Shown piece after piece: positions 1-9,557 of a DNA stretch of 20,670 nucleotides (its first letter is position 1; each line of letters begins with the position of its first letter). Source of the DNA: Ophiothrix spiculata (lineage: Eukaryota > Echinodermata > Ophiuroidea > Amphilepidida > Ophiotrichidae); the NCBI GenBank assembly GCA_000969725.1, contig JXSR01S043268.1, one strand, 5' to 3'. The position numbers and the translations under genes were made by a program. Under the pieces are notes generated by a model. That model was not told the origin of the DNA, did not search any database, and saw nothing but the letters and a program-made list of their open reading frames with translations.

Positions 1-384
1 TTTTTTCAGGGATAGTGCAACTAATTCTTCCAGTCATATTGATCAACAAAACAAGAAAGAGAGTTATCCAGCTACTGACAAAAATGGTTGGTATCATTTT
101 ATTGATCCTTTTATCACTTAAAATATGACTTAATGCAAATCCCTAAAAAAGCACAATGCTAATTCGTACTATAAAAAATTATGATAGTTATTTTTGATAG
201 GATGCATTGTATTACCACTATTTAGATTGAATTTATACATGGTTAATAAAGGAGATCCTTAAAATGGTCTTTGTGAAAGACAACTCGTGCATTCTTCATA
301 GCCCAGATTGGCTGAGCTCTGTATTTGTTAAATGTTGTTAATGTTAAACAATGTAGTCTACACAGACATTTAATCCTCAGAAAC
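1..384. other. AT-rich sequence, nothing recognised
   Basis: No long reading frame, inverted ends or clear repeat unit was found in this stretch between the window edge and the LINE 3' end. Confidence 0.4.
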
Positions 385-831
385 ATTCATAATCATATTT
401 GTCATATTTATTAATTTTCCATCAAAATAACAAGAATTTACAAACAAACAATATCAAAAAGGATGGAGGAGGTGCAACTTACAGCAAGAGCCTGATAAGT
501 GTTGCACCACCTATAAAACATATACAAAATAAACAAAGAAAATCAAGAAATACTAGTCACTTAGGCACACCGAATCATCGGTCATAAACACACTAATAAC
601 CTCCAAACACACAACATAACCACCACATAAGTAGGCATGAAGAAACAAAACATTTCAGAATATAGGAGAAAGTAGAGTGTTGAACATTTAAACAATATAC
701 ATAAATTAAGATGTAAGTAAAAGACAGTTTAACATATATTTGAATTGACCTAGACTTTTGGCTCTCTTTATGACTATAGGTAGGTCATTCCACATTTTTG
801 GTCATGAAGATAATATGATTATTTTGTCTTT
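385..831 (-). mobile_element. 3' end of a LINE (CR1/L2-type): RT C-terminal tail plus 3' UTR
   Basis: On the minus strand, 706-801 encodes PKMWNDLPIVIKRAKSL followed by GQFKYMLNCLLLTS and a stop at 706-708. The pattern WN-LP--I--A-SL--FK--L---L is the usual C-terminal tail of CR1/L2-type LINE reverse transcriptases. An in-frame TGA at 802-804, probably a decayed CGA arginine codon, separates it from a further nine open codons, so this is a dead 5'-truncated copy. About 300 bases of 3' UTR follow, with a stem-loop (466-512) and an AATAAA signal (reverse complement at 407-412) near the presumed end. The family is inferred from the tail motif only. Neighbouring unrelated sequence begins somewhere past about 840. 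Confidence 0.6.
466..512 (-). other. stem-loop in the LINE 3' UTR
   Basis: AGGTGCAAC at 470-478 pairs with GTTGCACC at 501-508, and the flanking GGAGG/CCACCT bases extend the stem imperfectly. It lies between the LINE stop codon and the AATAAA signal. In several LINE clades a 3' UTR hairpin is what the element's own reverse transcriptase recognises; that role here is inferred from position only. Confidence 0.45.
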
Positions 832-864
832 TTTATTTGTAGGATATGTGTCAGACCCAATCAG

Positions 865-1050
865 CACAGTGAGACCCACTCCACCAAACTCATTGTTTAT
901 CTCAAAACCTAGAAGACCCAAACCCAAGTCTAACTCACCATAACTCAAAACCAAGGGACCTGAGTGACTCAAATCAAGACATGGGCCCGGGAACCCAGCT
1001 CATCCAACTCAAACATCCAACTCATTGTGACTCAAATATACGAGACCAGC
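865..1050 (+). repeat. degenerate ACTCA-rich low-complexity tract
   Basis: The motifs ACTCA, AACTCA and GACCCA recur about a dozen times at irregular spacing (for example 931-936, 944-948, 966-970, 1006-1010, 1019-1023, 1030-1034). The plus strand is C-rich and G-poor, unlike its neighbours. It has no strict period, so it is cryptic simple sequence rather than a clean satellite. Confidence 0.45.
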
Positions 1051-1507
1051 TGAATCAACAAAAGCAAACTTGAAGAATGAGTTAGTTGAAATCCAGAGAG
1101 AAAACCAAAACATGTTCCTATGCAATTTACACCATCCCTCTGTGAGGGAACAGTATTATACAACAAGCAGATATTATTGGTTATCCCCTGTTTGTCATGT
1201 AATACATGAATAAACGGGGTAACATATTTATCAGTCAGTGAACATGAATTTTAATAGCAAAATCATAAATAGCAAAAATAGAAAATATGGAGAAAAAATG
1301 CTTGGAAAGTTTGTTTTACTTTTTTCATAATTTTACTATTTATTTATGTTTTGTAGTTTTCTAGGCTTGATTGACAGCTATGCGTGTCCTTTCTATATTG
1401 ACATCACGTAGTACAATGCATTGCAGTTATACGTCTGGCATGTACAACAACCACAGGCTATTTAATACAGCTATAATATTCCAAAATTGAAAATTTTACT
1501 GGTAAAA
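1051..1507. other. intergenic, nothing recognised
   Basis: No coding signal, clear inverted ends or tandem unit was seen. Short open frames here have no family motifs. Confidence 0.35.
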
Positions 1508-1552
1508 AGCTACATGATTCGACTTTTAAAAGAGCTACATGATTTGACTTTT
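1508..1552 (+). repeat. 25-bp tandem duplication
   Basis: AGCTACATGATTCGACTTTT at 1508-1527 is repeated at 1533-1552 with one C-to-T change. The unit is 25 bp, giving about 1.8 copies. It looks like a simple slippage duplication. Confidence 0.7.
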
Positions 1553-1710
1553 TCGTATGAAGTCATGCGATACAGAAATATTACATCAGCTATTACCCAC
1601 TGAAATTGTTGTATTTTTATGTACTGAGTGACAAGACGTGAAATGTGTGTATGAATACAGGATTTGCATGGCATGACATGCACCATGTGTGCGGAAAGTA
1701 AAAATAAGCG

Positions 1711-2180
1711 TTGTGTCAAAATGTATGTTCAGAATATTATATACTTTTACAATGTATAATAATTATGATTCCCATATTGTTTTCCACTACATCTAATCAT
1801 ACACTGCAAAATAGTGCTCCTCATCCCCCCTTTCCCCCTCTCCTTACTTTTGGAAAAAAAACCATCTTGTGGAGAAGATGGAAAGTTCTGTTGAGCAAAA
1901 TGTTGAGTTGTGTGACAATGTGTGTTTACAATATTGTATACTTTTTATAATAATTATGATTTTGTTTACCACTTTTATTTATACACTACAAAATAGTCAT
2001 CCCTGTCCCCTTATTTTTGGAAGTAGCATCTTGTGGAGAAGACAAAGTTCTGTTGAGTTGTGTGAAAATGTGTGATCACAATATTGTATACTTTTATAAA
2101 TAATTAGTATTATCAATTTTATATTGTTTTCCATTTCTCATCATACTTAGCAAAATTATACCCCCCCCCCCATTTCAGAA
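1711..2180 (+). repeat. tandem repeat, about 2.5-3 diverged copies of a 150-198 bp unit
   Basis: Three landmarks recur in the same order. AATATTGTATAC-like blocks start near 1731, 1930 and 2080. CACT/ACACT(G/A)CAAAATAGT occurs near 1800 and 1985. CATCTTGTGGAGAAGA is followed by AAAGTTCTGTTGAG near 1864 and 2029. The first unit is about 198 bp and the second 150 bp, differing by internal insertions or deletions; the third copy is partial and ends by a run of 11 C at 2161-2171. Two apparent overlapping reading frames share peptides only because they read the repeat. Confidence 0.75.
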
Positions 2181-2915
2181 TAAAGGTTCCTTCCTTTTCA
2201 CATAACAATTACTGTGGCAATGTACTACGATTGGTTGACCAGTTGCTATCATAAGTAATATTATTTAACATTGTAGAATTATTCATGCATCGTGCAAACA
2301 TACAGTGGAAACTTGTTAACATATAGTTCATATGAATTAACATTTTGCTATGTGTAATCAGAACTACATGTTATCCAACAAAGTTATAATGTAAAAGGTA
2401 TTCTTAAAAATTGACAAAGTACTCCCGTGTTATCAGGAATTTCATGTTCAGGAAACGTGTTAAGGAGTTGCCACAGTAATACTATATTTGTTGGGTGTGT
2501 TTAGAGGTAGGGATAAATGGAAATGTGATGGGGTGGGTGGGTGGTTAAGTATTTGTGTGAATAGTATGGATGATCAGCCTTGTTTATCTCAAAAGTTCTT
2601 GTCTCCAAAATTCATAATCCCAGTATACCGAGAACAACTATATCGTATTCTTAGTAGAACTCTATTTTCAGAAGTTTTGAGTCTTAATGTCTATTTGATG
2701 AACAATATGCAACTCACCGCACCAAACCCAGTTGGTTATTGGCTGCTACATGTGGCTTATTTTCACCAATGTCATATTTGTCTATATTATCATTTCTAAA
2801 AGGATTTAATGATTCTGTGTCTCCAAATTTTTTTTGAAACAAATAAAAATCTTTAAATCTATTATGTTAGACTTCAGTCTATTGGTTTATTTTAAGGGTT
2901 AGAATCAAAGAAATT
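2181..2915. other. intergenic, no convincing gene
   Basis: A 103-codon open frame at 2488-2799 starts at TTG and has no recognisable motif or splice support, so I do not call it a gene. At 2302-2345 there is CAGTGGAAACTTGTTAACAT, weakly like a pogo/Tigger transposon end, but no partner end was found. Confidence 0.35.
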
Positions 2916-2919
2916 ATAA

Positions 2920-3285
2920 AGGAGAATCGGTACTTGCTGCCATTTTGATTTGACCATCGTGTAAATCCTATGGGATGGTGGCCATTCTTGAATTGTTGCT
3001 CATGGAGGGCGAGATATTGAACTGCTAATAACACACTTCAAGACTCTTTGAAATGGACTGGGGAAAATTGCCATAACTAGTTTAGAGCAAGTCACAGTAG
3101 AGCACAGTATACCTGAACATGCAGACCTGATTTGTGCGTGAAATATAATGCACACACTGTCTACGCATCAATGAAAATTTACATGAGCTGCCAAGTAATC
3201 GAACCTGTGTTGGAACAAATCTGGAGGTACAATAACTCTGCTCCATGAGCGACAACAAGATGATGGGGAGCATTGATTCTCTTTT
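2920..3285. mobile_element. non-autonomous DNA transposon, TTAA-type (same family as 8170-8719)
   Basis: The left end GGAGAATCGGTACTTGCTGC and the right end (reverse complement AAAAAAGAGAATCAATGCTC) form diverged inverted repeats; GTTGCTCATGGAG (2994-3006) also matches the reverse complement of the right arm. A TTAA sits at 3286-3289 and an imperfect ATAA at 2916-2919. The right arm matches the right arm of the element ending at 8719. No transposase reading frame is seen. Confidence 0.6.
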
Positions 3286-3359
3286 TTAATTTGTTTAGTT
3301 AGAATTGACCGTTGTCATGATGATGTACTGAAACATACAAAGCTTCTACCAACTTTGGT

Positions 3360-3496
3360 ATAAAATTGGATCGATTGAGCTCATATTTATTGGTCGAGCT
3401 ATGAGTTGCAAAAATATTGGGCGAGACGCAGTCGAGCCCAATATTAAAACTCATAGTGTGACCAATAAATATCGGGTGTAAATCATCCAATTTTAT
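3360..3496. repeat. 137-bp foldback element
   Basis: ATAAAATTGGAT at 3360-3371 and ATATTTATTGGTCGAGC (from 3383) pair with the right-hand ACCAATAAATAT and ATCCAATTTTAT (ending 3496). The inner arms also pair: CTATGAGTT...AATATTGGGC against GCCCAATATT...AACTCATAG. The loop is only about ten bases near 3425-3432. This is a palindromic MITE-type element with imperfect arms of about 65 bp. Confidence 0.75.
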
Positions 3497-3878
3497 CATT
3501 ATCATGTTTTGGATCCAATATTTTCCCACACTTGGACACCTCAAAGCATGATAATGAATGGACTGGGCCACAAATTAACTGTAGGTAACATATCACAACT
3601 CATTATTTGGCATTATTTGGCATACGAAAATGTTAATATTATCTTATGTTGCTATATCTTGCCACTTTTAGGCCATATGTTTGTGTGTATTGTAATAATT
3701 TTTATGCCAGAAACATCGTTTTATGCAGCCACTTCTTTTATGTGTTTATTAAAATGTAATTTTATTTCACTTTTAAAGCCTAACTAAAATTTGCTTTGGA
3801 AATTATGTAGCTTGGTTTTTTTTTTTGGAATTCGGGAAGAGTGTCTAGCAGTGTTTCCCAATAATGCCAAAGTAAATA

Positions 3879-4926
3879 CCAGGTGTCCCAAAAAATGGTT
3901 ACATGTAGAAAAATGACCGTGTGCTAAAACTATAGCAGTTAGAGAAACAAAACTCTGCACACATTGTATTACATAAAATTGTAATATCACAGCGGTATTG
4001 CTTTTTGAGTTATTAACAAAAGTAGATACCAATGTCAGAAACGCATTTGTTCAACAGCTTTCAACATTCAACAAAATCGGAAGCATGTTCGTTTGATGTA
4101 ATTTTACCCTCGTTCAACCCCACGTAAACTTGAAATTGGCATGTCCAAAGTTAGGTTGTTGCATACTATAGTATAGGGTAGAGTTTTTTCTTCCCATTGG
4201 TACCAAAATCATGAAACTTTGACTAGTTGTTACGTATGATGACGTCATAAATTACTACAGGTCTGAAAATTATGTCGAAATCTGATTTTTTGGCAAAAAT
4301 GCCAACCGATTCAAAATTTTGCTATTTCTGTTATTTCTAAATATTGATCAAACTTTTGCTACTATAACGAAAATTATAATTTAAACATGGCCTGTGAGTT
4401 TAAGATTTTTTTTTTTTCAAAAGTTACACAAGTTTGCAGTTTAAACTAAACAGTTAAAGAATTAATGTTACCCATGAAACTTTATGATGTTTATGCGTAT
4501 TCATCAACTTTCGCGCCAACACTTTATTGACAGGTTCAATATAAACAACACATTCTGGAATGCATGTATTCGTAATTTGCATAATAGATATACTAAAAGA
4601 GAGTTCAATTATTATTTTTCAATTAAAATTTTATCAAATTTTGTTTAATCTAAAGTCTGATCATGATCGTTTAGAATAAAAATGCAAATTAGAATACCAC
4701 AATACGTGTATGCTTATTTTTTTGTTGAATTTTGAACAAGTGCGTTTCTGACATAGGTATCTATCTTTGTTGATAACTCAAAAACTCAAAATGCTGTGAT
4801 ATCAAAATTTTACGGGTATCTAAAAGAGAGTTATAAAATAATATGTGTAAAGCTTCGTTTCTGTAACTACTATAGTCTTAGCACAAGGTCATTTTTCTAC
4901 ATGTAACCGTTTTTTGGGACACCTGG
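3879..4926. mobile_element. mariner-like element, non-autonomous, long inverted ends
   Basis: The ends CCAGGTGTCCCAAAAAATGG and CCAGGTGTCCCAAAAAACGG (right end, reverse complement) are flanked by TA at 3877-3878 and 4927-4928, the target duplication of Tc1/mariner transposons. The inverted arms run about 190 bp inward (to about 4072 and from about 4724), including the block GTCAGAAACGCA...GTTCAA and its partner. The core of about 650 bp is AT-rich and has no recognisable transposase. Only short unrelated frames cross it. Superfamily is inferred from ends plus TA. Confidence 0.8.
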
Positions 4927-5139
4927 TAGTTATAAGAATTTTTCAAGATAAATTTTGATTATAGTTGTAATAAAGTGGAAAATTGATACCATTGAAGGTG
5001 AATACACTGCCAATTGTTACATTATGAGATGTAAATGTGTGTATGCCTTTATAGTGCATTGTGAAATTCATTGATACCAGATTGTTAAAAGAATTAGTAA
5101 TTGTTATGTAATTTTGTAACTTACTAAAAGTACATATTT

Positions 5140-5743
5140 GAGGTGCTCCGGCAAAGTGAGGGGAAAGTAATGGTCTCTAAAGTCAAAAATAGTGAAAAGG
5201 TCAATTTTTGAATTTTGACAAAAAAATACATTTGTGCATAAGCCGTTTTGAAGGACAATTATTTCACAGGAAGTGCAATTATTCATTAATTGATTATATA
5301 TTTGCTATTATACACTATAATTAGCAACTTGAAAAATGATTTTTATTGCCAGATATTCAGTTGACTGCCTTAGATTTTGATCTATAGATGAGTTGACATA
5401 GGAGTCATGCCCAGCAGTGTGCACGGTCATATCCATTGTTCCTTGCCGGGCACTATGCGTGCAGAGAAGGTTTTATTTAGGACACATGCTTTCAAAATTC
5501 ACGCCAAATCAAGTAGGGCTATTGAAATGTGCAGCAATCATTTGTTGTTCCCTCATGCATATCTGTAGACTACCTCCTTACCCGTGTTTATAGACATTAG
5601 TGTCAACTCATCTATAGATTGCTGAAAATGAAGAAAGAATGGGTGACATATTATATGATTGCTGATATTATAGAGAATTAAAATATGTAAGAAACTTAAT
5701 TTTGAAATTCATAACTTTCCGCTCATTTGGCCGGAGCACCCTT
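5140..5743. mobile_element. hAT-like non-autonomous element, interrupted by a second element
   Basis: The inverted ends read GGTGCTCCGGCAAAGTGAGG (left, from 5142) and GGTGCTCCGGCCAAATGAGC (right, reverse complement), followed by GGAAAGTAATG/GGAAAGTTATG. CATATTT occurs directly outside both ends (5133-5139 and 5744-5750). A 7-8 bp duplication and GGTGCTCC ends fit hAT transposons. No transposase was found. About 240 bp of its interior is a different inverted-end element (5380-5619). Confidence 0.7.
5380..5619. mobile_element. small inverted-end element nested in the hAT-like element
   Basis: ATCTATAGATGAGTTGACA at 5380-5398 is repeated exactly as its reverse complement at 5601-5619. The interior is richer in G+C than the host element and contains a small CCCAGCAGTG...CCGGGCAC segment. 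The target duplication is not clear; TA is possible because the ends contain TA. Nesting shows it inserted after the surrounding hAT-like copy. Confidence 0.7.
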
Positions 5744-5827
5744 CATATTTCTAACATTATATATATTTATGTAAGGTAGACTTGCAGTATTACAAGTGCA
5801 ATATCATCCAACAACTACTTTATAAAA

Positions 5828-6078
5828 GTGATGACTCACCCCGAAAAGGGGGCCTTTTCGACAGAACACTTTTCGAGAAACTGATGAAAATAGGCAGCCA
5901 AAAATAAAGAAAATAATAAGAATTTCCAGCAGATTTTTTGTTGTAAAAACTGATTGCCTCGATCAATTTCATCCAGTAAGGTGTCATTTGAAAGCTTAGA
6001 CAATGTTGTAACAGATGAATTGATAAAATCAAAATTGATATCATCTGCAAAGTCCCCCCTTTCGGGGTGAGTCATCAC
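5828..6078. mobile_element. MITE, copy 1 (ends GTGATGACTCACCCCGAAA)
   Basis: Inverted ends of about 31 bp, GTGATGACTCACCCCGAAA followed by GGGGG(C/A)CTTT, close a 251-bp element. A second copy at 9558-9803 matches it along its full length, including AAAAATAAAGAAAATAATAAG and AAATCAAAATTGATATCATC. No clear target duplication was found (AAA on both sides here). It has a leucine/phenylalanine-rich minus-strand frame, but no transposase. Confidence 0.85.
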
Positions 6079-6191
6079 AAATGTTATCATATTTACAGAG
6101 ATTGTATAACTTATAATTGTAAAACTAGACACATTTTTGGTTAAAATATTTTCTAGATGTCAAATTGTTTAATTGGGCTTTGTTTGATTAA

Positions 6192-6720
6192 GGGGTTTTC
6201 TCAGAGATGTAGTTGCAACGACTGCAGGATAACAATTTTTTTCATAAATAGTAAAAAATCAAAAAAATGTTTGCATCTGTTTTGCGTGCGCAAATTTCAA
6301 TGCACACGCACCGCATCGCTGCGTAATATATACGCGGGAAATTATGCAGACACAGATGTGCCATCAAAGTAATCAAATTTTATCAAAAAAATACCAGTTT
6401 TGGTCATTGTTCTTGAAAACTAACACGGTGACCATATTTTTTTATTTCAGTATTTTGAAGTACGCAAAAAGTGCTTTAACATATGTAAAAAATCAATGGA
6501 GCATTTACTATTTTACTATTTTTGGAGCTTTCCCTATACTTTGTATGGTAAATCGGGTGATTTTTTGGGAAAATATTTACTTTTTGAAATGCCTGTATTT
6601 CAAAAACGAGTAGGGTGACCTATATTTTTTATTTTAGATTCGTTATCAGCACAAATAAATCTACCATATACTAATTTTTCAAGAAAATCAATGGAGGATT
6701 TGCATCTCTGAGCAAACCCC
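6192..6720. mobile_element. non-autonomous element flanked by TTAA (Kolobok- or piggyBac-like)
   Basis: The ends GGGGTTTTCTCAGAGATG (left) and GGGGTTTGCTCAGAGATG (right, reverse complement) lie between TTAA at 6188-6191 and TTAA at 6721-6724. The interior holds an imperfect direct repeat of 187 bp: GGTGACCATATTTTT at 6427 and GGTGACCTATATTTTT at 6614, each followed later by AAAATCAATGGAG(C/G)A. There is also a CpG-rich palindromic patch near 6280-6340. No transposase was seen. Superfamily is inferred from TTAA and purine-rich ends. Confidence 0.8.
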
Positions 6721-6929
6721 TTAAGATAAATCATTTTAACAGAAGTACCAGGGTAATATTTTCTACCCTAAGCTCCTTATACTTAATGAAAGGCCTTTGT
6801 TGTCATTATTGTGTATCATTTGTTTTGAATATACCCAGTGGCTTTCTATTATATGTATATTTGGCCACGGTGTAGTTTGGGACTCAGAATATGTGTTATA
6901 ATTCACTCTTCCAGCAAGCTAAATCAAGC

Positions 6930-7252
6930 CCTGGGGGGCACTCAAGTATAATGTTGCAGGCAAAGTGCGATCACAGTTTTTCTAAACACCCCTAAAGGGT
7001 GGAGGGTTCTGAAGCTAAAATATACCCTTTTTCACCTAATCACACCCTAAATCGGGATTTTATCGATACTGTTTTCACACTAGGGTTTAAAAAAGTACCT
7101 TTTTTCTTGAAAATTGCCCAAAATGGCTGTTTTTGATACCCTAAACGTTGTCACCTTATACACCCTTTAGTCCTCAAAAACAACCCTAATTCACCTTTTT
7201 CTTGGTCACGCTATGCCTGCAACATTATATTTGAGTGCCCCCTCCCCCCAGG
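6930..7252. mobile_element. MITE with CCTGGGG ends
   Basis: The left end CCTGGGGGGCACTCAA followed by TATAATGTTGCAGGCA is matched by the reverse complement of the right end, which carries a short extra GGAGGG block. The interior has repeated ACCCTAAA/CACCCTTT phrases. The element is about 323 bp. The target duplication is unclear, so I do not assign a superfamily. No coding capacity was seen. Confidence 0.75.
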
Positions 7253-7306
7253 ATATTTTGAAAGAAGAGGATGAGGTACATTTGTGATTAATAACACGGT
7301 TTTTGA

Positions 7307-7528
7307 TTAACAACGATCAAAATATACAAGGTTTAAGTCCAAGTTAGATCCATGTGACATGCTTATGGCATCCCTCCAGTTCACAGACACTGGTCTCTTC
7401 ATGGACATCGTCCAATCACTAACTGGTGACATGCTGTCACTGGCCAATGTCAGGCGGTCTCCGGTTGGTGTCTGCTGAATTTCATCCCGGAATGACGCCG
7501 TACCCACATCGTAAACCTCGCCACAAGA
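7307..7528 (-). CDS. possible coding exon, unrecognised
   Basis: A stretch clearly richer in G+C than its surroundings is open on the minus strand for about 73 codons from after a TAA at 7529-7531 to a stop at 7307-7309. It encodes a hydrophilic peptide containing EIQQTPTGDRLTLASDSMSP, then KRPVSVNWRDAISMSHGSNL. No ATG opens the frame and no strong acceptor directly precedes it; CCCAG upstream would be followed by an in-frame stop. The plus strand is also open for over 50 codons across 7341-7475 (a frame containing TDTGLFMDIVQSLTGDMLSL), so the coding strand is uncertain. It could be an exon, a relic exon, or chance. Confidence 0.3.
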   Translation of the reverse strand, partial: SCGEVYDVGTASFRDEIQQTPTGDRLTLASDSMSPVSDWTMSMKRPVSVNWRDAISMSHGSNLDLNLVYFDRC

Positions 7529-7559
7529 TTATGTGACCTGGGTTAGATGTGAATATTGG

Positions 7560-8165
7560 ACTGATTAGGGGCACTTTGAAATTAATATCCAAGATTTATT
7601 TATTTGTTTTTCTGCACTTTATTCTATCTTGATACACAGAATAATTGTTTTAAATAATTCTCAGACATGAAAATTCAGACTTTCGCATAATACAATGGGT
7701 TGTACAACTTCAGGTGTGTGCAGTGAATTGAATTAATAAATGAAAACGGTTTTGCAAACCTTCCGATGTCCTGGCTTGTCACAACTTAGTGGCTATGTTC
7801 AGATTGTCATGCTCATGGCCAAATTATATTCAAAACAAAATACTCAATGATAGGTCTTGGATCTTAATTTAATAGTTGCCTTAATTTTTATCACAGAACA
7901 AGGAGTAGCACTGAATTAAAATCTGTAATGCCATATAAATATGATGACAAAAGATGATTTATCAAAATTTCATAGATATTGAACAAATAATAGTAGTGAT
8001 AAAAGACTGAAATCTATGGTCTGAAAACAATCTCTGGTACTTACTTGCCACTTAGCTTTGGTGAAATAACATCTGAATAGTATTATTTGAATGAAATATA
8101 TATGTTACTAATACATAGTGAACAAAATACTTGATTATATATTATATTAATATTGTTTAAGGACT
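7560..8165. other. intergenic, nothing recognised
   Basis: AT-rich sequence without long frames, inverted ends or tandem units that I can see. Confidence 0.35.
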
Positions 8166-8169
8166 TTAA

Positions 8170-8719
8170 AAGGGGGAAACACCACTTTATTTTTGCTACC
8201 CTGTAACCTATCATATTTGGAATGATTAAAATGGTGATTGTCACTCATAAACGGGGAGTTATTGTACAACAATCAGTGTACTAGGAAGCATGTTAGCGCA
8301 GCGGTGCTTCCTCGCTTTACACCGATGAGTCCCGGATCACGGTCTCTGTGCTGTATGTTCATTTGTTTTTCGGTACTTCCTGCATGAAATTTTACTGAAA
8401 ATTACTTATTTTCAGAAACTTTGCCTCCTTGAGAAAGATCTTGAACCTCAATTGAAATAAGCTTAAAGAATTCCTTCTTTTTTTAGTGTGCTTTTGACAC
8501 TTTGGGTGTCTTTCTTACGGATGCTTATTTAGCTAACTGAAAGTTACAATACACATAGATAGAAATGCAGACATGATCTGCACATGAAATTAAATGCCAA
8601 CATTTTTTTTTGCAACAAGTCAATATTTACACGCACTGCTGAACTTGTTTTCATAAATATCCCGAAAACCTCAGTTCCATGCACGACTACAAGAAAATGG
8701 CGAGTGTGGATTCCCCTTT
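8170..8719. mobile_element. non-autonomous TTAA-type element (family of 2920-3285)
   Basis: The left end AAGGGGGAAACACCACTTTA and the right end (reverse complement AAAGGGGAATCCACACTCGC) lie between TTAA at 8166-8169 and 8720-8723. GATTGTCACTCATAAACGGG...GTTATTGTAC in the left arm matches the reverse complement of the 3240-3270 arm of the other copy. The interior contains a tRNA-like segment (8283-8350) that may be a nested SINE. No transposase was seen. Confidence 0.65.
8283..8510 (+). mobile_element. possible tRNA-derived SINE remnant
   Basis: TTAGCGCAGCGGTGCTT at 8293-8309 resembles a tRNA gene's internal A box (TRGCNNAGYGG). About 30 bases on, GATGAGTCCCGGATCAC (8324-8340) is a weak B-box candidate. 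It does not fold as a tRNA that I can verify. Tail limits are uncertain. It lies inside the TTAA-type element, consistent with a nested insertion. Confidence 0.3.
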
Positions 8720-8724
8720 TTAAA

Positions 8725-9255
8725 AATCCTTGGATTCATTGTAAATGTAATAATGAATGATATTGAAGGCTTGTAATATTTTTGATAAATTGTGATAATG
8801 TATTTTACTGAAACAGACAAAAACATATTAAATATATTAATCAAAACTAAAATATTTGATTGAATTTTCTCTTCCATATTCTTTAGGGGTCTCTAATTGT
8901 GACTTACAAGTCATTTACGATGATCAAGGAAAAGGATCTGAATTTGCAACCCTTTCTGCCCCTGGACAAATATTCTGACCACAGCCTGCCCTACCCTTTG
9001 AGAATGTGCCACTGCTTATACAGGGGTTAAACTTATCAATAAACAGGTGATATGGATGTTCACTCAAAATTATCAGCAGCTTTACATTTCATTTTACAAA
9101 ATTTATCATGTTGTCACTATAGACGCAAAAAGACACGACTCCACGTACTATCTTTCTACAGGTCCACTGGATATATAAGGACTGAATCCAAATACATTGA
9201 GTCAAAGTTTAGACCATCTTATCTTATATGAATTTCTCTATGCGAGTGACCAGTG
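8725..9255. other. intergenic, nothing recognised
   Basis: No convincing frame or repeat structure. A TATATAAGG string at 9172-9180 has no gene beside it. Confidence 0.3.
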
Positions 9256-9258
9256 TTA

Positions 9259-9541
9259 GGCCTAAAAAAATTTGTTGTGTTGCCCTTTTCCGACCGACCC
9301 AAACTCTGGCAAAAATTGGGTCGCGATTTTTTTTTGTTGTTACAATTTTGTTCTATTAAATTTACTGTTTCTAGCACAGAAACTAACAATAAATGTGTTA
9401 AATTAACAAATCTTTGGTGAAATGTCAGAAATAACCAAGAATGCTTCAGGGAAAATTAAAAAAAAAAAGAATCCCGACCGACCGACCCGACTTTTAAATT
9501 TTTCCCCAAAAGGGCAACATAACAATTAATTTTTTTTGGCC
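9259..9541. mobile_element. PIF/Harbinger-like MITE
   Basis: The ends GGCCTAAAAAAATTTGTTGT and GGCCAAAAAAAATTAATTGT (right, reverse complement), followed on each side by GTTGCCCTTTT, are flanked by TTA at 9256-9258 and 9542-9544. A TWA duplication and GGCC ends fit PIF/Harbinger. Just inside both ends are CCGACCGACCC-like blocks, also inverted. The 283-bp element has no coding capacity. Confidence 0.8.
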
Positions 9542-9557
9542 TTATTGTTACACATAT

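Noticed and set aside
1711-2075. Two overlapping plus-strand frames with similar peptides
   Set aside because: The similarity comes from the underlying tandem DNA repeat, not from coding conservation.
2302-2345. Possible pogo/Tigger transposon end (CAGTGGAAACTTGTTAACAT)
   Set aside because: Only one end seen, no partner and no clear target duplication.
2488-2799. 103-codon plus-strand frame
   Set aside because: Starts with TTG, has no domain motif, no splice context and odd composition; likely chance.
3411-3493. CRISPR-like or regulatory inverted repeat
   Set aside because: It is a single palindromic MITE-type element; there is no array and the genome is animal-like.
8283-8350. A tRNA gene
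   Set aside because: A-box-like sequence is present but the B box is poor and no cloverleaf could be built; at most a SINE relic.
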